Assembly (NCBI RefSeq): GCF_023284065.1
Contig: NZ_JAKIKP010000003.1
Coordinates: 62,001-126,000 of the forward strand
Source of the DNA: Shewanella gaetbuli
GTDB lineage: Bacteria > Pseudomonadota > Gammaproteobacteria > Enterobacterales > Shewanellaceae
Direction of reading: 5' to 3'
Length of the DNA stretch: 64,000 nt
This document shows positions 19,367-28,981 of the stretch, one piece after another (positions within the stretch are counted from its first letter, which is position 1; each line of letters starts with the position of its first letter). A program made the translations under genes and the position numbers. The notes under the pieces are model-generated. The model did not search any database and was not told the origin of the DNA. It saw nothing but the letters and a program-made list of their open reading frames with translations.

Positions 19367-20257
19367 TTAACCGAGGTGGTGTTTGAACTTGTCTACAATC
19401 CACTCAATTAATAATTGCACTTCTCTTGTGGGAGTTTCTGTTTGATGGTTGATCAAATAGTATCTGTCATGGCTGGTTAGGCTTTGATCAAATAATCGAA
19501 TGAGGTTTTGGTTATCAAACCACGTCTGACTAATCGGCAAGGGAATGAGTGCAATTCCAATACCCTGTTCAGCCGCTCTGGCAACACTAAACATACTGTC
19601 TAATTGAATAATCTGTTGTGGTTTAAACTCATCAAAACCAATATTTTCTGCCCATTGGTGCCAAGCGTAAGGTCTAGCTTTATGCAAAATGAGAGGGGTT
19701 TCGCTTAGGGCTGAATACCCTTTATGAACAATGTGTTGATACAGATTTTTATTGCAAGCTGGAACATACTCTAAAGGAAATAAATCATAGGCGTGAGGTT
19801 GGTTGTGCCTTTTACCCGATAACACAATGGACAAGTCAGTATTGGTTTGCTGTTCACTGCGACTTTTAATGGTATCAAGCTTCAAATTAATGTTGGGATA
19901 CTTAGATGACCAGCCAATTAACTGTGGCACAAATAACTCGCTAGCAAAAAACTCCGGCATTGAAATACTTACTTCTAGCGGTATTTGGGTTTGATTAAAC
20001 TCACTAACGGTGTCACAAAGCTGGGTCATTAATGGTGCAATACGTTGGTAAAATTGTTGCCCAGTTTCTGACAAAGTAATTGCGCGAGTTTGACGAATAA
20101 ACAACGGTTGTTGAAGATGCTCTTCAAGTTGCTTTATTTGATGACTAACTGCAGATGGGGTTAAAAATAACCGTTTAGCGGTTTCTTTAAAACTTAAACA
20201 CTCAGCGGCAACGCAAAAACAGCGTAGCCCCCTTAACGACGTGTGCAAAGGTAGCAT
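19367..20257 (-). CDS. LysR-family transcriptional regulator
   Basis: A 296-aa protein of LysR length. The N-terminal winged helix-turn-helix spans about residues 7-66 with FKETAKRLFLTPSAVSHQIK as the recognition helix region, close to the GcvA subgroup. The rest is a periplasmic-binding-protein-like effector domain. No divergently transcribed target lies directly beside it: the next gene upstream (yjgA) runs on the same strand. So neither effector nor target can be read from context. It could act on its own promoter in the 156 bases to yjgA. Confidence 0.9.
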   Translation of the reverse strand: MLPLHTSLRGLRCFCVAAECLSFKETAKRLFLTPSAVSHQIKQLEEHLQQPLFIRQTRAITLSETGQQFYQRIAPLMTQLCDTVSEFNQTQIPLEVSISMPEFFASELFVPQLIGWSSKYPNINLKLDTIKSRSEQQTNTDLSIVLSGKRHNQPHAYDLFPLEYVPACNKNLYQHIVHKGYSALSETPLILHKARPYAWHQWAENIGFDEFKPQQIIQLDSMFSVARAAEQGIGIALIPLPISQTWFDNQNLIRLFDQSLTSHDRYYLINHQTETPTREVQLLIEWIVDKFKHHLG

Positions 20258-20368
20258 GAAATACTCTACTGGTTATGGAGACTATTTAGCTAAGCAAGGC
20301 CTGAGCCAAGTGTTGTACATTATTTTTCAATGGCTTACGAAGTGGTTGTGTTAAAGCTCTATAAAATA

Positions 20369-20392
20369 GTGCACTGATTGTTGTCAGTGCAC
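20369..20392 (-). terminator. terminator after yjgA
   Basis: Perfect nine-base arms GTGCACTGA and TCAGTGCAC with a six-base loop, 22 bases past the yjgA stop. On the minus strand the stem is followed by TATTTTATAG, an interrupted T run. Confidence 0.6.
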
Positions 20393-20413
20393 CATTTTGG
20401 TGCAAAAAGGCGG

Positions 20414-20962
20414 TTATTGTTCAATTTCGCTGCGCAAATATTTAAACAATTCTTTTGCTGACTTTGACTGCTCTATTTGCTGCTCGGCCATTTTAGACAG
20501 TTCTTTATTAGTTTGACGGACTAATTGACGCAGCTTTTGTCTATCTAAGTGTGGATGTTCATCCAATAACATTTGAATTTCAGTGTCGCCATCAGCTAAT
20601 AAACGGTCACGTAATTTCTCAAAAATCTGCACTTTTGCCGCTTCATTATTGTTTTTATTGAGCACCTTATCCAATGCAGCTTGAATGGGTTCATGGTCAT
20701 AACCACGCATAAGCTTGCCAATATATTGCAAGTGGCGGCGGTAGGCTTCCGTTTTTTGTTTAATCGATTTGGTTTTTAACACCGCATCATATAGAAACTC
20801 ATCTAGTTCTAACTTGTCTAATTGGCTTTTACTCAGTGCAATTAAACGTAACCCTAGAGCCTGCGCTTCTTCACTTTCTTTTTTAAACTCAGTACGACTG
20901 ACGTAGTCTTCATCGTTATCATAGGGTTGCTGAAAGTGCTCAGAATCACCAACAATTTTCAT
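20414..20962 (-). CDS. yjgA: ribosome-associated protein YjgA/DarP (DUF615)
   Basis: Helical, highly charged 182-aa protein of the YjgA family, which binds late 50S ribosomal precursors and assists their assembly (named DarP in E. coli). The family pattern is clear: acidic N-terminus, then YVSRTEFKKESEEAQALG, RRHLQYIGKLMR, and a C-terminal helical pair ending FKYLRSEIE. It is divergent from pmbA, the same neighbour arrangement as in E. coli. The 146-base gap between them must hold both promoters. GAGGT lies before the start on the minus strand. Confidence 0.94.
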   Translation of the reverse strand: MKIVGDSEHFQQPYDNDEDYVSRTEFKKESEEAQALGLRLIALSKSQLDKLELDEFLYDAVLKTKSIKQKTEAYRRHLQYIGKLMRGYDHEPIQAALDKVLNKNNNEAAKVQIFEKLRDRLLADGDTEIQMLLDEHPHLDRQKLRQLVRQTNKELSKMAEQQIEQSKSAKELFKYLRSEIEQ

Positions 20963-21108
20963 AATCTTAAAACCTCAAATAAATATCTGCTAATGATAGC
21001 ATTTTTTTGACTATTGTAGCGTGTAAAAAAAGTTATCAGGCAGTGGTTATCAATCATTATGTGAATTTGCTATGCTAGCGCTAATTTAAGCCATTTAAGA
21101 GATTATTT

Positions 21109-22467
21109 GTGACTTCTGAAAAAGCACCTACAGCCACTATAGATAGTGAGTTACCGACACTAAAAAACGCCGTGAGTACGGCATTAGAGTACGCTAAAGA
21201 ATTGGGCTCGTCATCTGCAGAAGTGGCGATTAGTAAGCAACAAGGATTATCGGTATCAACACGCAATAAAGAAGTTGAAACCGTTGAGTTTAATAAAGAT
21301 GGTGCATTAGGTATTACGGTATATCGTGATGGCCGCAAGGGTAATTCATCTACGTCAGACTTATCTGCTGAAGCGATTCGCCAAGCTGTTAAAGCCGCTG
21401 ATGATATTGCTAAGTATACCTCTCAAGATCCTTTTAGTGGCTTAGCTGATGCTGCATTAATGGCGCAACATATTCAGGACTTGCAGTTATTTCACCCTGA
21501 GAACTTAACCGCTGAAGATCTTGCAACATTAGCAATTTCTGCGGAAGAAGCTTGTTTATCCACTGACAAGCGGATTAAAAGTTCTGATGGTGCCACCGCT
21601 AATGCCCACTCAACCGCGAAAGTGTATGGCAATAGTCATGGTTTTTTAAATGGTTATTCGAGTACCCGTTATAGTTTAAGCTGCGTAGCCATTGGTGAAG
21701 AGTCTGACGGAAATATGCAGCGAGATTATGACTATACCGTGGCGCGTAAATTTGCAGATTTATTAAGTGCTCAAGAAGTGGGAATTAAAGCCGCTCATAA
21801 AACGGTTGACCGTTTAGATGCACGCAAAATTGCTACCGCAAAATTACCGGTATTATTTGCTCCAGAAATTGCCACAGGGTTAATGGGTCACTTAATTGGG
21901 GCAATTAGTGGCAGTAGTTTATACCGTAAATCGAGCTTTTTATTAGATGCTATCGACACGCAAATATTCCCTGAATGGTTCAATATTGAAGAGCAACCTC
22001 ATTTATTGGGTGCGCTAGCATCTGCTAACTACGACAGTGAAGGTGTCGCGACTCAAGACAGAAAAATCATTGAAAATGGCCACTTAGCGACTTATCTATT
22101 AACCAGTTATTCAGCCCGTAAATTAGGCCTTAACAATACCGGCCATGCCGGTGGAATTTATAACTGGACGTTAAGCCATACTAACCAAACCTTTGCTGAG
22201 TTAATTAAAGCTATGGGAACAGGATTAATTGTCACTGAAGTTATGGGACAAGGGGTTAATCCGGTGACCGGAGATTATTCTCGTGGCGCAGCTGGTTTTT
22301 ATGTTGAGAATGGCCAAGTGCTTTACCCTGTTGAAGAAATTACCATAGCCGGTAATTTAAAAGACATGTTTATGGGCATTCAAGGGGTAGCAAAAGATCG
22401 CGACTTACGCTCTTCTATTCGCACTGGGGGTATTTTACTCAGCGAAATGAAGATAGCAGGTAATTAA
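21109..22467 (+). CDS. pmbA: metalloprotease subunit PmbA (TldE)
   Basis: Partner of TldD in the heterodimeric TldD/E peptidase; PmbA itself lacks the HExxH motif and completes the active site cavity. Its 452 aa match E. coli PmbA (450). Typical segments are SAEVAISKQQGLSV, ALGITVYRDGRKGNSST, and NPVTGDYSRGAAGFYVENG near the C-terminus. It uses a GTG start at 21109, chosen because it gives the family N-terminal length. It is divergent from yjgA and ends at a strong terminator shared with galM. Confidence 0.95.
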   Translation: MTSEKAPTATIDSELPTLKNAVSTALEYAKELGSSSAEVAISKQQGLSVSTRNKEVETVEFNKDGALGITVYRDGRKGNSSTSDLSAEAIRQAVKAADDIAKYTSQDPFSGLADAALMAQHIQDLQLFHPENLTAEDLATLAISAEEACLSTDKRIKSSDGATANAHSTAKVYGNSHGFLNGYSSTRYSLSCVAIGEESDGNMQRDYDYTVARKFADLLSAQEVGIKAAHKTVDRLDARKIATAKLPVLFAPEIATGLMGHLIGAISGSSLYRKSSFLLDAIDTQIFPEWFNIEEQPHLLGALASANYDSEGVATQDRKIIENGHLATYLLTSYSARKLGLNNTGHAGGIYNWTLSHTNQTFAELIKAMGTGLIVTEVMGQGVNPVTGDYSRGAAGFYVENGQVLYPVEEITIAGNLKDMFMGIQGVAKDRDLRSSIRTGGILLSEMKIAGN

Positions 22468-22500
22468 CTCTTGGTTTTAAAGCTGCTTAACTAATTAAAA

Positions 22501-22534
22501 AAAAGCCCGCTGCAAGTCATTACAGCGGGCTTTT
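22501..22534. terminator. bidirectional terminator between pmbA and galM
   Basis: Twelve-base perfect arms AAAAGCCCGCTG and CAGCGGGCTTTT with a ten-base loop, flanked by A and T runs on the two sides. It serves the convergent genes pmbA (+) and galM (-). Confidence 0.9.
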
Positions 22535-22576
22535 TAATGTCTTTAACCTTTAAGCTTTAACCAAGGGGATTCACAT

Positions 22577-23608
22577 TTACCCCTGAGTAGCAAACTCATA
22601 ACGACTGATATGATGGTAAATTTCACCGGGTAATAACCATGCTTTACCTGGCAGATGTGGCTGATTGGGTGAATCTGGCAGCAACTGTGGTTCAATGCAC
22701 ACCGCTTGATGATCGTTCAATGCCTGTTGTTTTTTACCCACTACACCTTGTAAAAAGTTAGCGCCATATAACTGAACGCCAGGTTGATTAGTGTAAACCG
22801 TCATACTAATACCGCTGTGTGGGCTTGAAAGCTGGCCAAAACGTTGTAAATCATTATTAGGGTTATCCATCACATAACAGTGATCAAATCCATTGGTTGC
22901 CGCCAGTGCTGCGCGCTCAGTTTGCACCGCCATTGGTGTAGGGGATGATAAATCTAAATCTGACCCTGCCGTTGCTGCAATGCTTTTAGGTATACCCACA
23001 TCATTCATAGTTAAGTACTGTGTAGCATCGACTTGAATTATATGGTGTTGATTGGTTTGGCTGCCGTCTAGGTTAAAGTAGCTATGTTGGGTTAAATTAA
23101 CAGGGCAGGCTTTGTCGGTGGTGGCTAATATTTCAACGTATAAATTGTTGCCCACTAACCGGTAATCAAGTTGTACATGACAATTACCTGGAAATCCCAT
23201 ATCACCCTCAGGGCTCATTAAAGTTAGTCTAACCCCGTCATTTGTGGTGCCCAGCTGCCATTGTTTGCGGTTAAAGCCTTGTTCACCGCCATGTAAGCAA
23301 TTTGTCGCCTGATTGACACTCAGTTGGTATTCTTGACCTGCAAATTGCATTTTACCGTTGGCGATACGGTTAGCGAATCGACCCGCTATCGCGCCTAAGT
23401 GAGCCGACTGAGCAAGGTAGTCTTCAATATTGTCACATCCGAGCACAACATTCTGGCGTTCACCTTTGTTATTGGGCACCCATAATGACCGAATAATGCC
23501 GCCTAGGCTTAATACTTCTACAGCGATAGTACCGTTGTCTAAACGAATACGTTCAACTTCACCGCCTCGGGGATCTTGCCAAGATTCAAGCACACTAAAT
23601 CTTACCAT
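22577..23608 (-). CDS. galM: aldose 1-epimerase (galactose mutarotase)
   Basis: Interconverts alpha and beta anomers of galactose so that galactokinase receives the alpha form. Conserved pieces include GRFANRIANGKM, NCLHGGEQGFNRK with the first active-site histidine, and LTQHSYFNL with the second. The catalytic glutamate is in AVCIEPQLLPDSPNQ. Its 343 aa are normal. It follows galK on the same strand after 33 bases, so they form a two-gene operon. No galT or galE lies in the window. Confidence 0.94.
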   Translation of the reverse strand: MVRFSVLESWQDPRGGEVERIRLDNGTIAVEVLSLGGIIRSLWVPNNKGERQNVVLGCDNIEDYLAQSAHLGAIAGRFANRIANGKMQFAGQEYQLSVNQATNCLHGGEQGFNRKQWQLGTTNDGVRLTLMSPEGDMGFPGNCHVQLDYRLVGNNLYVEILATTDKACPVNLTQHSYFNLDGSQTNQHHIIQVDATQYLTMNDVGIPKSIAATAGSDLDLSSPTPMAVQTERAALAATNGFDHCYVMDNPNNDLQRFGQLSSPHSGISMTVYTNQPGVQLYGANFLQGVVGKKQQALNDHQAVCIEPQLLPDSPNQPHLPGKAWLLPGEIYHHISRYEFATQG

Positions 23609-23641
23609 TAGGGCCTCACATGTTCATTTATGGGTTAATTA

Positions 23642-24784
23642 TCAGGAAATTCTACTGGCGCCAGAGCTCGCAGAGCATAAGTACACTTTTGCTTCTAAGC
23701 CTGACTGGCTGAGATATTCTTGTTCAACTAAGTTAATAACATCATCGGTTAACTCATGTTCAATCAATGCAATAACACAACCGTCACTCATGCGAATTCC
23801 ACCACGGGCCCCCACTTTTTTTGAAAGCATCGACACTAATAAGTCGACTTCAGTAAATACCACTTCAAAATCGTCTTTCAAAGACTGGTGTGATTGCGCC
23901 ATTAATTCACTAAAACGGGCAATGTCACCTTGCTGGATAGCACGGGCGGCTTTGCTGGTGCGTTCATTTTCAGTAATCACATGTCGAGCTCGTCTAAATT
24001 GCTCTTCAGTCAGGCTAGCTTGCTGCTGGTTTAATTGATGCAATGATAAATCACGTAATGAATCTAGGCCTAAAAGATGAGTGATAAGCGCGCACTGGTT
24101 TTTGCGCATCTCATATACCATCGTGAATTCTTTACGGTTCATGTTGGGCGCAATAACTATCAGGCTGAGGTTTTCAGGTATCAGTACCTCTTCGCTTTCA
24201 AGTTCAAGACAGTCAATTAACAATGCGTGGTCTTCAATGGCCAACGCACTGATCATTTGATCCATCATGCCGCAATCTAAACGCATGTGCTGGCTTTCGC
24301 CTCTATGGGCTAGTAGCGCAATCGCTAATGGCGATAAATGCAGTTGACTGGCGTAACTAATGGCGGTGCCAAAGGCGACTTCTAATGCGGCTGAAGATGA
24401 CAAGCCCGCGCCTAGTGGCACGTTACCTACAATCGCCAAATCAAGACCTTTCGCTTGAAGTCCTGACTGGTACATCGCCGCGGTGACACTTTTTAAATAG
24501 TTAACCCAATCATTGTCACAAGAAACGTCGGCTTCTTCGCCAAACTTCCACTGTTTTATTTGTCCAGGAAACGCATCCGTTACGGCTCTGAATAAATTAT
24601 CTTCACGATGTTTAACCGCAATGACCGTATTAAAGTTAATGGCCACAGGCAGTGCTAAACCTTCGTTATAGTCTGTGTGTTCACCAATAATATTCACCCG
24701 CCCTGGTGCTTGGTATAAATCATCCGCTTGAGTGCCAAAAGTTTGCACAAACAACTTCGTTGCCCGTTGAGCTGGGTTAGACAT
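23642..24784 (-). CDS. galK: galactokinase
   Basis: GHMP kinase that phosphorylates alpha-galactose at C1 with ATP in the Leloir pathway. The galactokinase signature GRVNIIGEHTDYNEG (about residues 28-42) and the GHMP ATP-binding motif LGAGLSSSAALEVA are intact, with the catalytic aspartate in DCGMMDQMISA. The third motif RGGIRMSDGCVIAL is near residue 330. Its 380 aa match the family. It is upstream gene of galK-galM. The 195 bases before it contain an AT-rich region and the terminator of the next gene. Confidence 0.96.
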   Translation of the reverse strand: MSNPAQRATKLFVQTFGTQADDLYQAPGRVNIIGEHTDYNEGLALPVAINFNTVIAVKHREDNLFRAVTDAFPGQIKQWKFGEEADVSCDNDWVNYLKSVTAAMYQSGLQAKGLDLAIVGNVPLGAGLSSSAALEVAFGTAISYASQLHLSPLAIALLAHRGESQHMRLDCGMMDQMISALAIEDHALLIDCLELESEEVLIPENLSLIVIAPNMNRKEFTMVYEMRKNQCALITHLLGLDSLRDLSLHQLNQQQASLTEEQFRRARHVITENERTSKAARAIQQGDIARFSELMAQSHQSLKDDFEVVFTEVDLLVSMLSKKVGARGGIRMSDGCVIALIEHELTDDVINLVEQEYLSQSGLEAKVYLCSASSGASRIS

Positions 24785-24906
24785 GCTGCAATTGTTTCCA
24801 GAAAAAGTGATTAAGTTATTACTTTGATTTATAACACGACTTTACACTTGCTGTAACTGTGAATTTACAAGCAAAGTGCAAATTAAATTTACACATATAT
24901 AAACAA

Positions 24907-24934
24907 AAACGCCTCGTAAAGATACGAGGCGTTT
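24907..24934 (-). terminator. terminator after the Kef-type antiporter gene
   Basis: Perfect 12-base arms AAACGCCTCGTA and TACGAGGCGTTT with a four-base loop. On the minus strand it is followed by TTGTTTATATA. It ends the gene whose stop is at 24980, upstream of galK. Confidence 0.82.
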
Positions 24935-24979
24935 GATTAACCCGTTAAACCCTCAAATGAACAAGGATGGCTCAAGTAT

Positions 24980-26614
24980 TTATGGCGCGACTGTTTGCTG
25001 AGATTGTTTTTCAGCTCTATTGGCTTTTTCTTGAGGTTCATCAAGGAGTTCAGTAATTACATGGTCAACAAAACCTGCACCCGCTGCTTCATAAAGGTTG
25101 TACGCGGTGTTCACTCCTGCAGCCTTTAACGCCTCTGCATCTTCAGGATACTGAACGATGGCACTTATTTTTCCTTCATAATTAAGTTTTTTAAGTTGTT
25201 CTATCGCAAACAAATTACCTACATGGTTAGGAATCGCCAGTAGTACTAATTCTAAGTTTGGAGCGCGCTCAAGTTTCTCCCAAAAATCAGTATCGCCTGC
25301 ATCACCTTGTACCACGTTACGGCCTTCAGTTAGGTGAAAATCGACCACTTCTTTTTTATGTTCAATACCTAAAATTTCACCGTCAAAACGTAACCGTAAT
25401 TCATCATATGCTCCACTACCAATGCGTCCCATACCAAAAATAAGGAATCTAGGATTACCAATTTTTATTTGCCTGTCTTCTGGGTGAAGCGGGTGTTTCT
25501 CTAACTTAGTTAACCGAGCTTGGAAACGCTGGTAAATTTTCCCCACACTAGTGTTTAAGGGGGCGGCAAATAAAAAGCTGATGCTTAACGCCACTGCAAT
25601 AATAATTAGCCAGGACGCTGGTAACCAACCTTTATAGGCAGCAACAGATGCGACAATCAAACCAAATTCACTGTAGTTACCTAGGTTAAATGACGCCAAT
25701 AAAGCAGTACGAGAACGTAACTTGAAACGCGTTAGTAGGTACAGGAATAGTCCAATTTTTACTGGAACTAGCAAGACTAAAAATACCGCTAAACCAATAT
25801 CTGACCAAGATGGTAATCCGTTTAAGCCAATGGTTAAAAAGAACGCCACTAAAAACAGTTCTTTAAAGTAGTACATTGATTTGGCAAGTTCTGATGACTT
25901 TGGATGGCTGGCTAACAAAATACCAATAATCAATGCCCCTAAATCGGGTTTTAGGCCAACGGCTTCGAACAACCATGCACCGACAACTAATGCCATTACC
26001 AAGCCAAAAAGCACCAGCATTTCACTGTGACCGACTTTATCAAAAACTTTGTAAATAATGGGTTTGGCTAAGGGTAATAATAATAAACCTAACGCCCAAA
26101 CAGACGGAATATCACCTTTTGATATGGTTAAAAACAGCACGGCAAAGATATCTTGCATAATCAAAATACCAATGGCGACCCGACCATATAACGACTTCAT
26201 ATCGCCTTTATCTTCAATCACTTTGACGGCAAAAACAGTACTGGAGAAACTTAAGGCAAAAGAAATCAGCAACAGTTGATTAAGGCTGTAACCTTCAAGT
26301 TGCTCTAAGCCGATAAAGCCTAACAGTTTTAAAATAGGGATAAAAAAGACAATAGAACCAATTAAATGAATGCTAGAAGTTGCCCAAACCTCGGCTTTAA
26401 ACAAGCTCTTAATATCAAGTTTTAAGCCGATAGAGAATAGTAGTAGTGTCACCCCTAAGGTGGCCAGTTGTTCTAGCAATGGCAAACTGGCGTCTTCGAT
26501 ACCTAATGTAAACAGGACAAATCCAGCCGCAAGATAACCAATCAGAGGAGGCAAGCCCACTTTGCTCACAAGCAGTCCACACAGCAAGGTAATTATTAAA
26601 ATGGCCGGTTCCAT
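24980..26614 (-). CDS. Kef-type K+/H+ antiporter with TrkA-N domain (CPA2)
   Basis: Monovalent cation:proton antiporter-2 family membrane protein. About 12 membrane segments fill residues 1-370, with the KefB/C-like GLKPDLGALIIGILLASHP core. A cytoplasmic RCK/TrkA-N nucleotide-binding domain follows from about residue 395, with the Rossmann motif FGMGRIGSGAY and VVQGDAGDTDFWE. Its 544 aa is shorter than KefB/KefC (~600-620) and it has no KefF/KefG quinone reductase partner beside it, so glutathione gating is uncertain. The tail ending KQSQQTVAP is polar. Own transcript, terminator at 24907. Confidence 0.9.
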   Translation of the reverse strand: MEPAILIITLLCGLLVSKVGLPPLIGYLAAGFVLFTLGIEDASLPLLEQLATLGVTLLLFSIGLKLDIKSLFKAEVWATSSIHLIGSIVFFIPILKLLGFIGLEQLEGYSLNQLLLISFALSFSSTVFAVKVIEDKGDMKSLYGRVAIGILIMQDIFAVLFLTISKGDIPSVWALGLLLLPLAKPIIYKVFDKVGHSEMLVLFGLVMALVVGAWLFEAVGLKPDLGALIIGILLASHPKSSELAKSMYYFKELFLVAFFLTIGLNGLPSWSDIGLAVFLVLLVPVKIGLFLYLLTRFKLRSRTALLASFNLGNYSEFGLIVASVAAYKGWLPASWLIIIAVALSISFLFAAPLNTSVGKIYQRFQARLTKLEKHPLHPEDRQIKIGNPRFLIFGMGRIGSGAYDELRLRFDGEILGIEHKKEVVDFHLTEGRNVVQGDAGDTDFWEKLERAPNLELVLLAIPNHVGNLFAIEQLKKLNYEGKISAIVQYPEDAEALKAAGVNTAYNLYEAAGAGFVDHVITELLDEPQEKANRAEKQSQQTVAP

Positions 26615-26733
26615 AGTGCTCCATAAGTTCGAGAAAAGTTAACACTTAAGGGGTATTGTATAAGAATTTTTTACCTTTGGGTAAAGATATAAATATAGGG
26701 GGTTTCTAACAAAAAATCTATTAGGTATAAAAA

Positions 26734-26759
26734 AAGCGACTTTTTATAAAAAGCCGCTT
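26734..26759 (-). terminator. terminator after dsbD
   Basis: Arms AAGCGACTTTTT and AAAAAGCCGCTT (one mismatch) with a two-base turn. On the minus strand it is followed by TTTTTTT. It lies 28 bases past the dsbD stop. Confidence 0.75.
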
Positions 26760-26786
26760 GATTTAATTAGTTTATTTTACAATAAA

Positions 26787-28661
26787 TTATTCTTTAATCA
26801 GTAAATCTAAGTGATTTGCAAAATCTTTTGGCCCCATAAAGCCGGTTACACGTAAATCGTCACGAATATCAGCATTTTTATCAAACATTAATAAAGTGGG
26901 TAAACCTAAAACCCCATAATGCTCAAGTAACTCAATATCAATGGCATCACTTTTAGTGACGTCAGCTTGTAACAGCACCATTTGATCCATACGTTCCATC
27001 ACAGCAGGGTCAGTGAAGGTAATCGCTTCAAATTCTTTACACGCCACACACCAGTCAGCGTATAAATCAACCATCACGGTTTTACCGTTTACACTGGCTT
27101 TATCTAGCTCAAGCTCTAAATCGGCAAGAGACTTAATGCGAATGAACTCTGGGTGCGCTTTTGGGCTAACGTTTTGCCCAGACGCCGAAGTTAAGCTAGG
27201 TGCTTGATGGCCCATTGCGCCCATAAGTGCTTGTAAACCGTATGAGAAACTGGCTAATAAGCCCAGCAACAATAAAACGCTACGTACTGTTTGCTTCCAG
27301 TTAAACTGAGTTAATTTATTTTGGTGCATTAGGTAACCAATTAAACCAATACCCCAAGCTGCCCATAATAAATCAGAGACTAAGCCAACCCAAATTCGGC
27401 CAATCATCATAATTGACACTGAAATTAGCAAGAAGCCGAAGATGGTTTTGATAATATCCATCCATGCACCCGCACGAGGTAATATTTTACCGCCTGATGT
27501 GCCAAGCACTAATAGTGGTACACCCATGCCCATACTTAATACATACAAGGCTAAAAAGCCTTGTAGTAAGTCACCACTTTGAGCAACATAAATAAGCGCT
27601 CCTGATAACGGCGCTGTGGTGCAAGGTGAGGCAACTAAGCCTGAAATTACCCCCATTAAGAATACGCCAACTAAGTTGCCACCTTTTTGGTTATTAGACA
27701 GGGTATTCATTTTCTCTTGCCACTTAGAAGGCAGCTTAAGATCATACAGGCCGAACATCGACAAACTTAATAGCACAAACATAATGGCTAAAAAGATTAA
27801 AATGGCCGGGTGTTGCAGCGCAGCTTGAAATTTCATTCCTGCGCTGGCAACGACTAAACCTAATAAAGAGTAGGTGATCGCCATACCTTGTACATAAGCC
27901 ATTGATAAGGTGAATGCCTTCGCGGTAGACAACTTTTGGCCTTGGCCGACAATAATGCCCGACAAGATGGGATACATTGGGAATACACAAGGGGTCAGTG
28001 CTAAGCCAATGCCTAAACCAAAGAAAATCAACAGTGTCCAAAATAGGCTATCGTTGGCCAGCATTTGGCTTAATGTATCTTGCTGCGTAATGGGTGCAGC
28101 ATTGGGTTGCTCAGATGCTGTAGCGTTTGCTGTTTCAGAGGTTGCAGGCGCACCAATCACCTTTTTAGGGCTAGCCACTTTGCCATCATTGGCCGCCACT
28201 TCAGTTAAAATGACGTCACGGGTAGTGGGTGGATAACATAATGTGCCTTCCGCACAGCCCATAAAGGTGACTTTAAAAGTAGCTTCTTTACCAGCTTCTT
28301 TTATGCCCACAGGGATTTCAATAAATGAATAGTAAACTTCTTGCTCACCAAAATATTCGTCATGATGACTTTTACCGCGAGGCAATTGAATATCGCCAAT
28401 CTCCGCCCCATCGGCTTTAAAGGTTAATTTGTCGCGGTACATATAGTAACCGTCAGCAATAACCCAGCTGATTTTTAATTGATTGCCTTGTTGTTCAAAA
28501 TCAAATGAGAATGCCTCATTGACCGGCAATAATTCTGGCTCGTTACTTAAAAAATCAAAATTACTTTTACTGAATAAGCCGTTGCTATGTGCTATTGGTG
28601 CAACAGCAATTGTCGACGCCAACAGTAAAGACGTTAAAATAAAGGCGAATATTTTTTTCAT
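26787..28661 (-). CDS. dsbD: thiol:disulfide interchange protein DsbD
   Basis: Inner membrane electron conduit that moves reducing power from cytoplasmic thioredoxin to periplasmic DsbC, DsbG and CcmG. Domains in order: signal peptide (MKKIFAFILTSLLLAS), periplasmic alpha domain with its Cys pair (FMGCAEGTLCYPP), eight-helix transmembrane beta domain with cysteines in ALTPCVFPMYP and ASPCTTAPLSG, and C-terminal thioredoxin domain with ADWCVACK. I place the start at ATG 28661, whose ATGA overlaps the cutA stop and which begins the signal peptide directly; an upstream in-frame start at 28685 would add eight polar residues inside cutA. The cutA-dsbD order is as in E. coli. Confidence 0.95.
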   Translation of the reverse strand: MKKIFAFILTSLLLASTIAVAPIAHSNGLFSKSNFDFLSNEPELLPVNEAFSFDFEQQGNQLKISWVIADGYYMYRDKLTFKADGAEIGDIQLPRGKSHHDEYFGEQEVYYSFIEIPVGIKEAGKEATFKVTFMGCAEGTLCYPPTTRDVILTEVAANDGKVASPKKVIGAPATSETANATASEQPNAAPITQQDTLSQMLANDSLFWTLLIFFGLGIGLALTPCVFPMYPILSGIIVGQGQKLSTAKAFTLSMAYVQGMAITYSLLGLVVASAGMKFQAALQHPAILIFLAIMFVLLSLSMFGLYDLKLPSKWQEKMNTLSNNQKGGNLVGVFLMGVISGLVASPCTTAPLSGALIYVAQSGDLLQGFLALYVLSMGMGVPLLVLGTSGGKILPRAGAWMDIIKTIFGFLLISVSIMMIGRIWVGLVSDLLWAAWGIGLIGYLMHQNKLTQFNWKQTVRSVLLLLGLLASFSYGLQALMGAMGHQAPSLTSASGQNVSPKAHPEFIRIKSLADLELELDKASVNGKTVMVDLYADWCVACKEFEAITFTDPAVMERMDQMVLLQADVTKSDAIDIELLEHYGVLGLPTLLMFDKNADIRDDLRVTGFMGPKDFANHLDLLIKE

Positions 28662-28981
28662 GATTGAGTGGTTTCTTTTATCCATGTTAAATAAGGCGCT
28701 AACCCATGGGTGATAGGTGTGGCGATTAACTCTGGTACTTCATATGGGTGTAGTTGGATCAGTAATTGCTCGATGGCGTGATACTGACAAGCTAAACATT
28801 TTATCTGTAACTGCACTTCCGTTGACTGGCAAACCTCATCTTCCCATATGTAAGTTGAAGTGATTTCAGCGCTAACTTGCACACATGCTGCTAACTTGTG
28901 CTCAACTAATTGTTTGGCAATAATGTTAGCAGATGCTGCATCAGGGCAGCTGGATAGTATCAATAAAAAATCTGGCGTCAT
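28658..28981 (-). CDS. cutA: divalent cation tolerance protein CutA
   Basis: Small trimeric cytoplasmic protein linked to copper tolerance and to DsbD in E. coli; its biochemical role is still unsettled. Its 107 aa show the family fold markers: an N-terminal strand followed by CPDAASANIIAKQLVEHKLAACVQV, TYIWEDEVCQSTEVQLQIK, and the C-terminal HPYEVPELIATPI motif. It overlaps dsbD by four bases (ATGA). The ~280 bases upstream separate it from divergent fxsA. Confidence 0.95.
   Translation of the reverse strand: MTPDFLLILSSCPDAASANIIAKQLVEHKLAACVQVSAEITSTYIWEDEVCQSTEVQLQIKCLACQYHAIEQLLIQLHPYEVPELIATPITHGLAPYLTWIKETTQS

Noticed and set aside
28662..28685. Upstream start for DsbD
   Set aside because: It lies inside cutA; ATG 28661 overlaps the cutA stop in the usual ATGA manner and starts the signal peptide.
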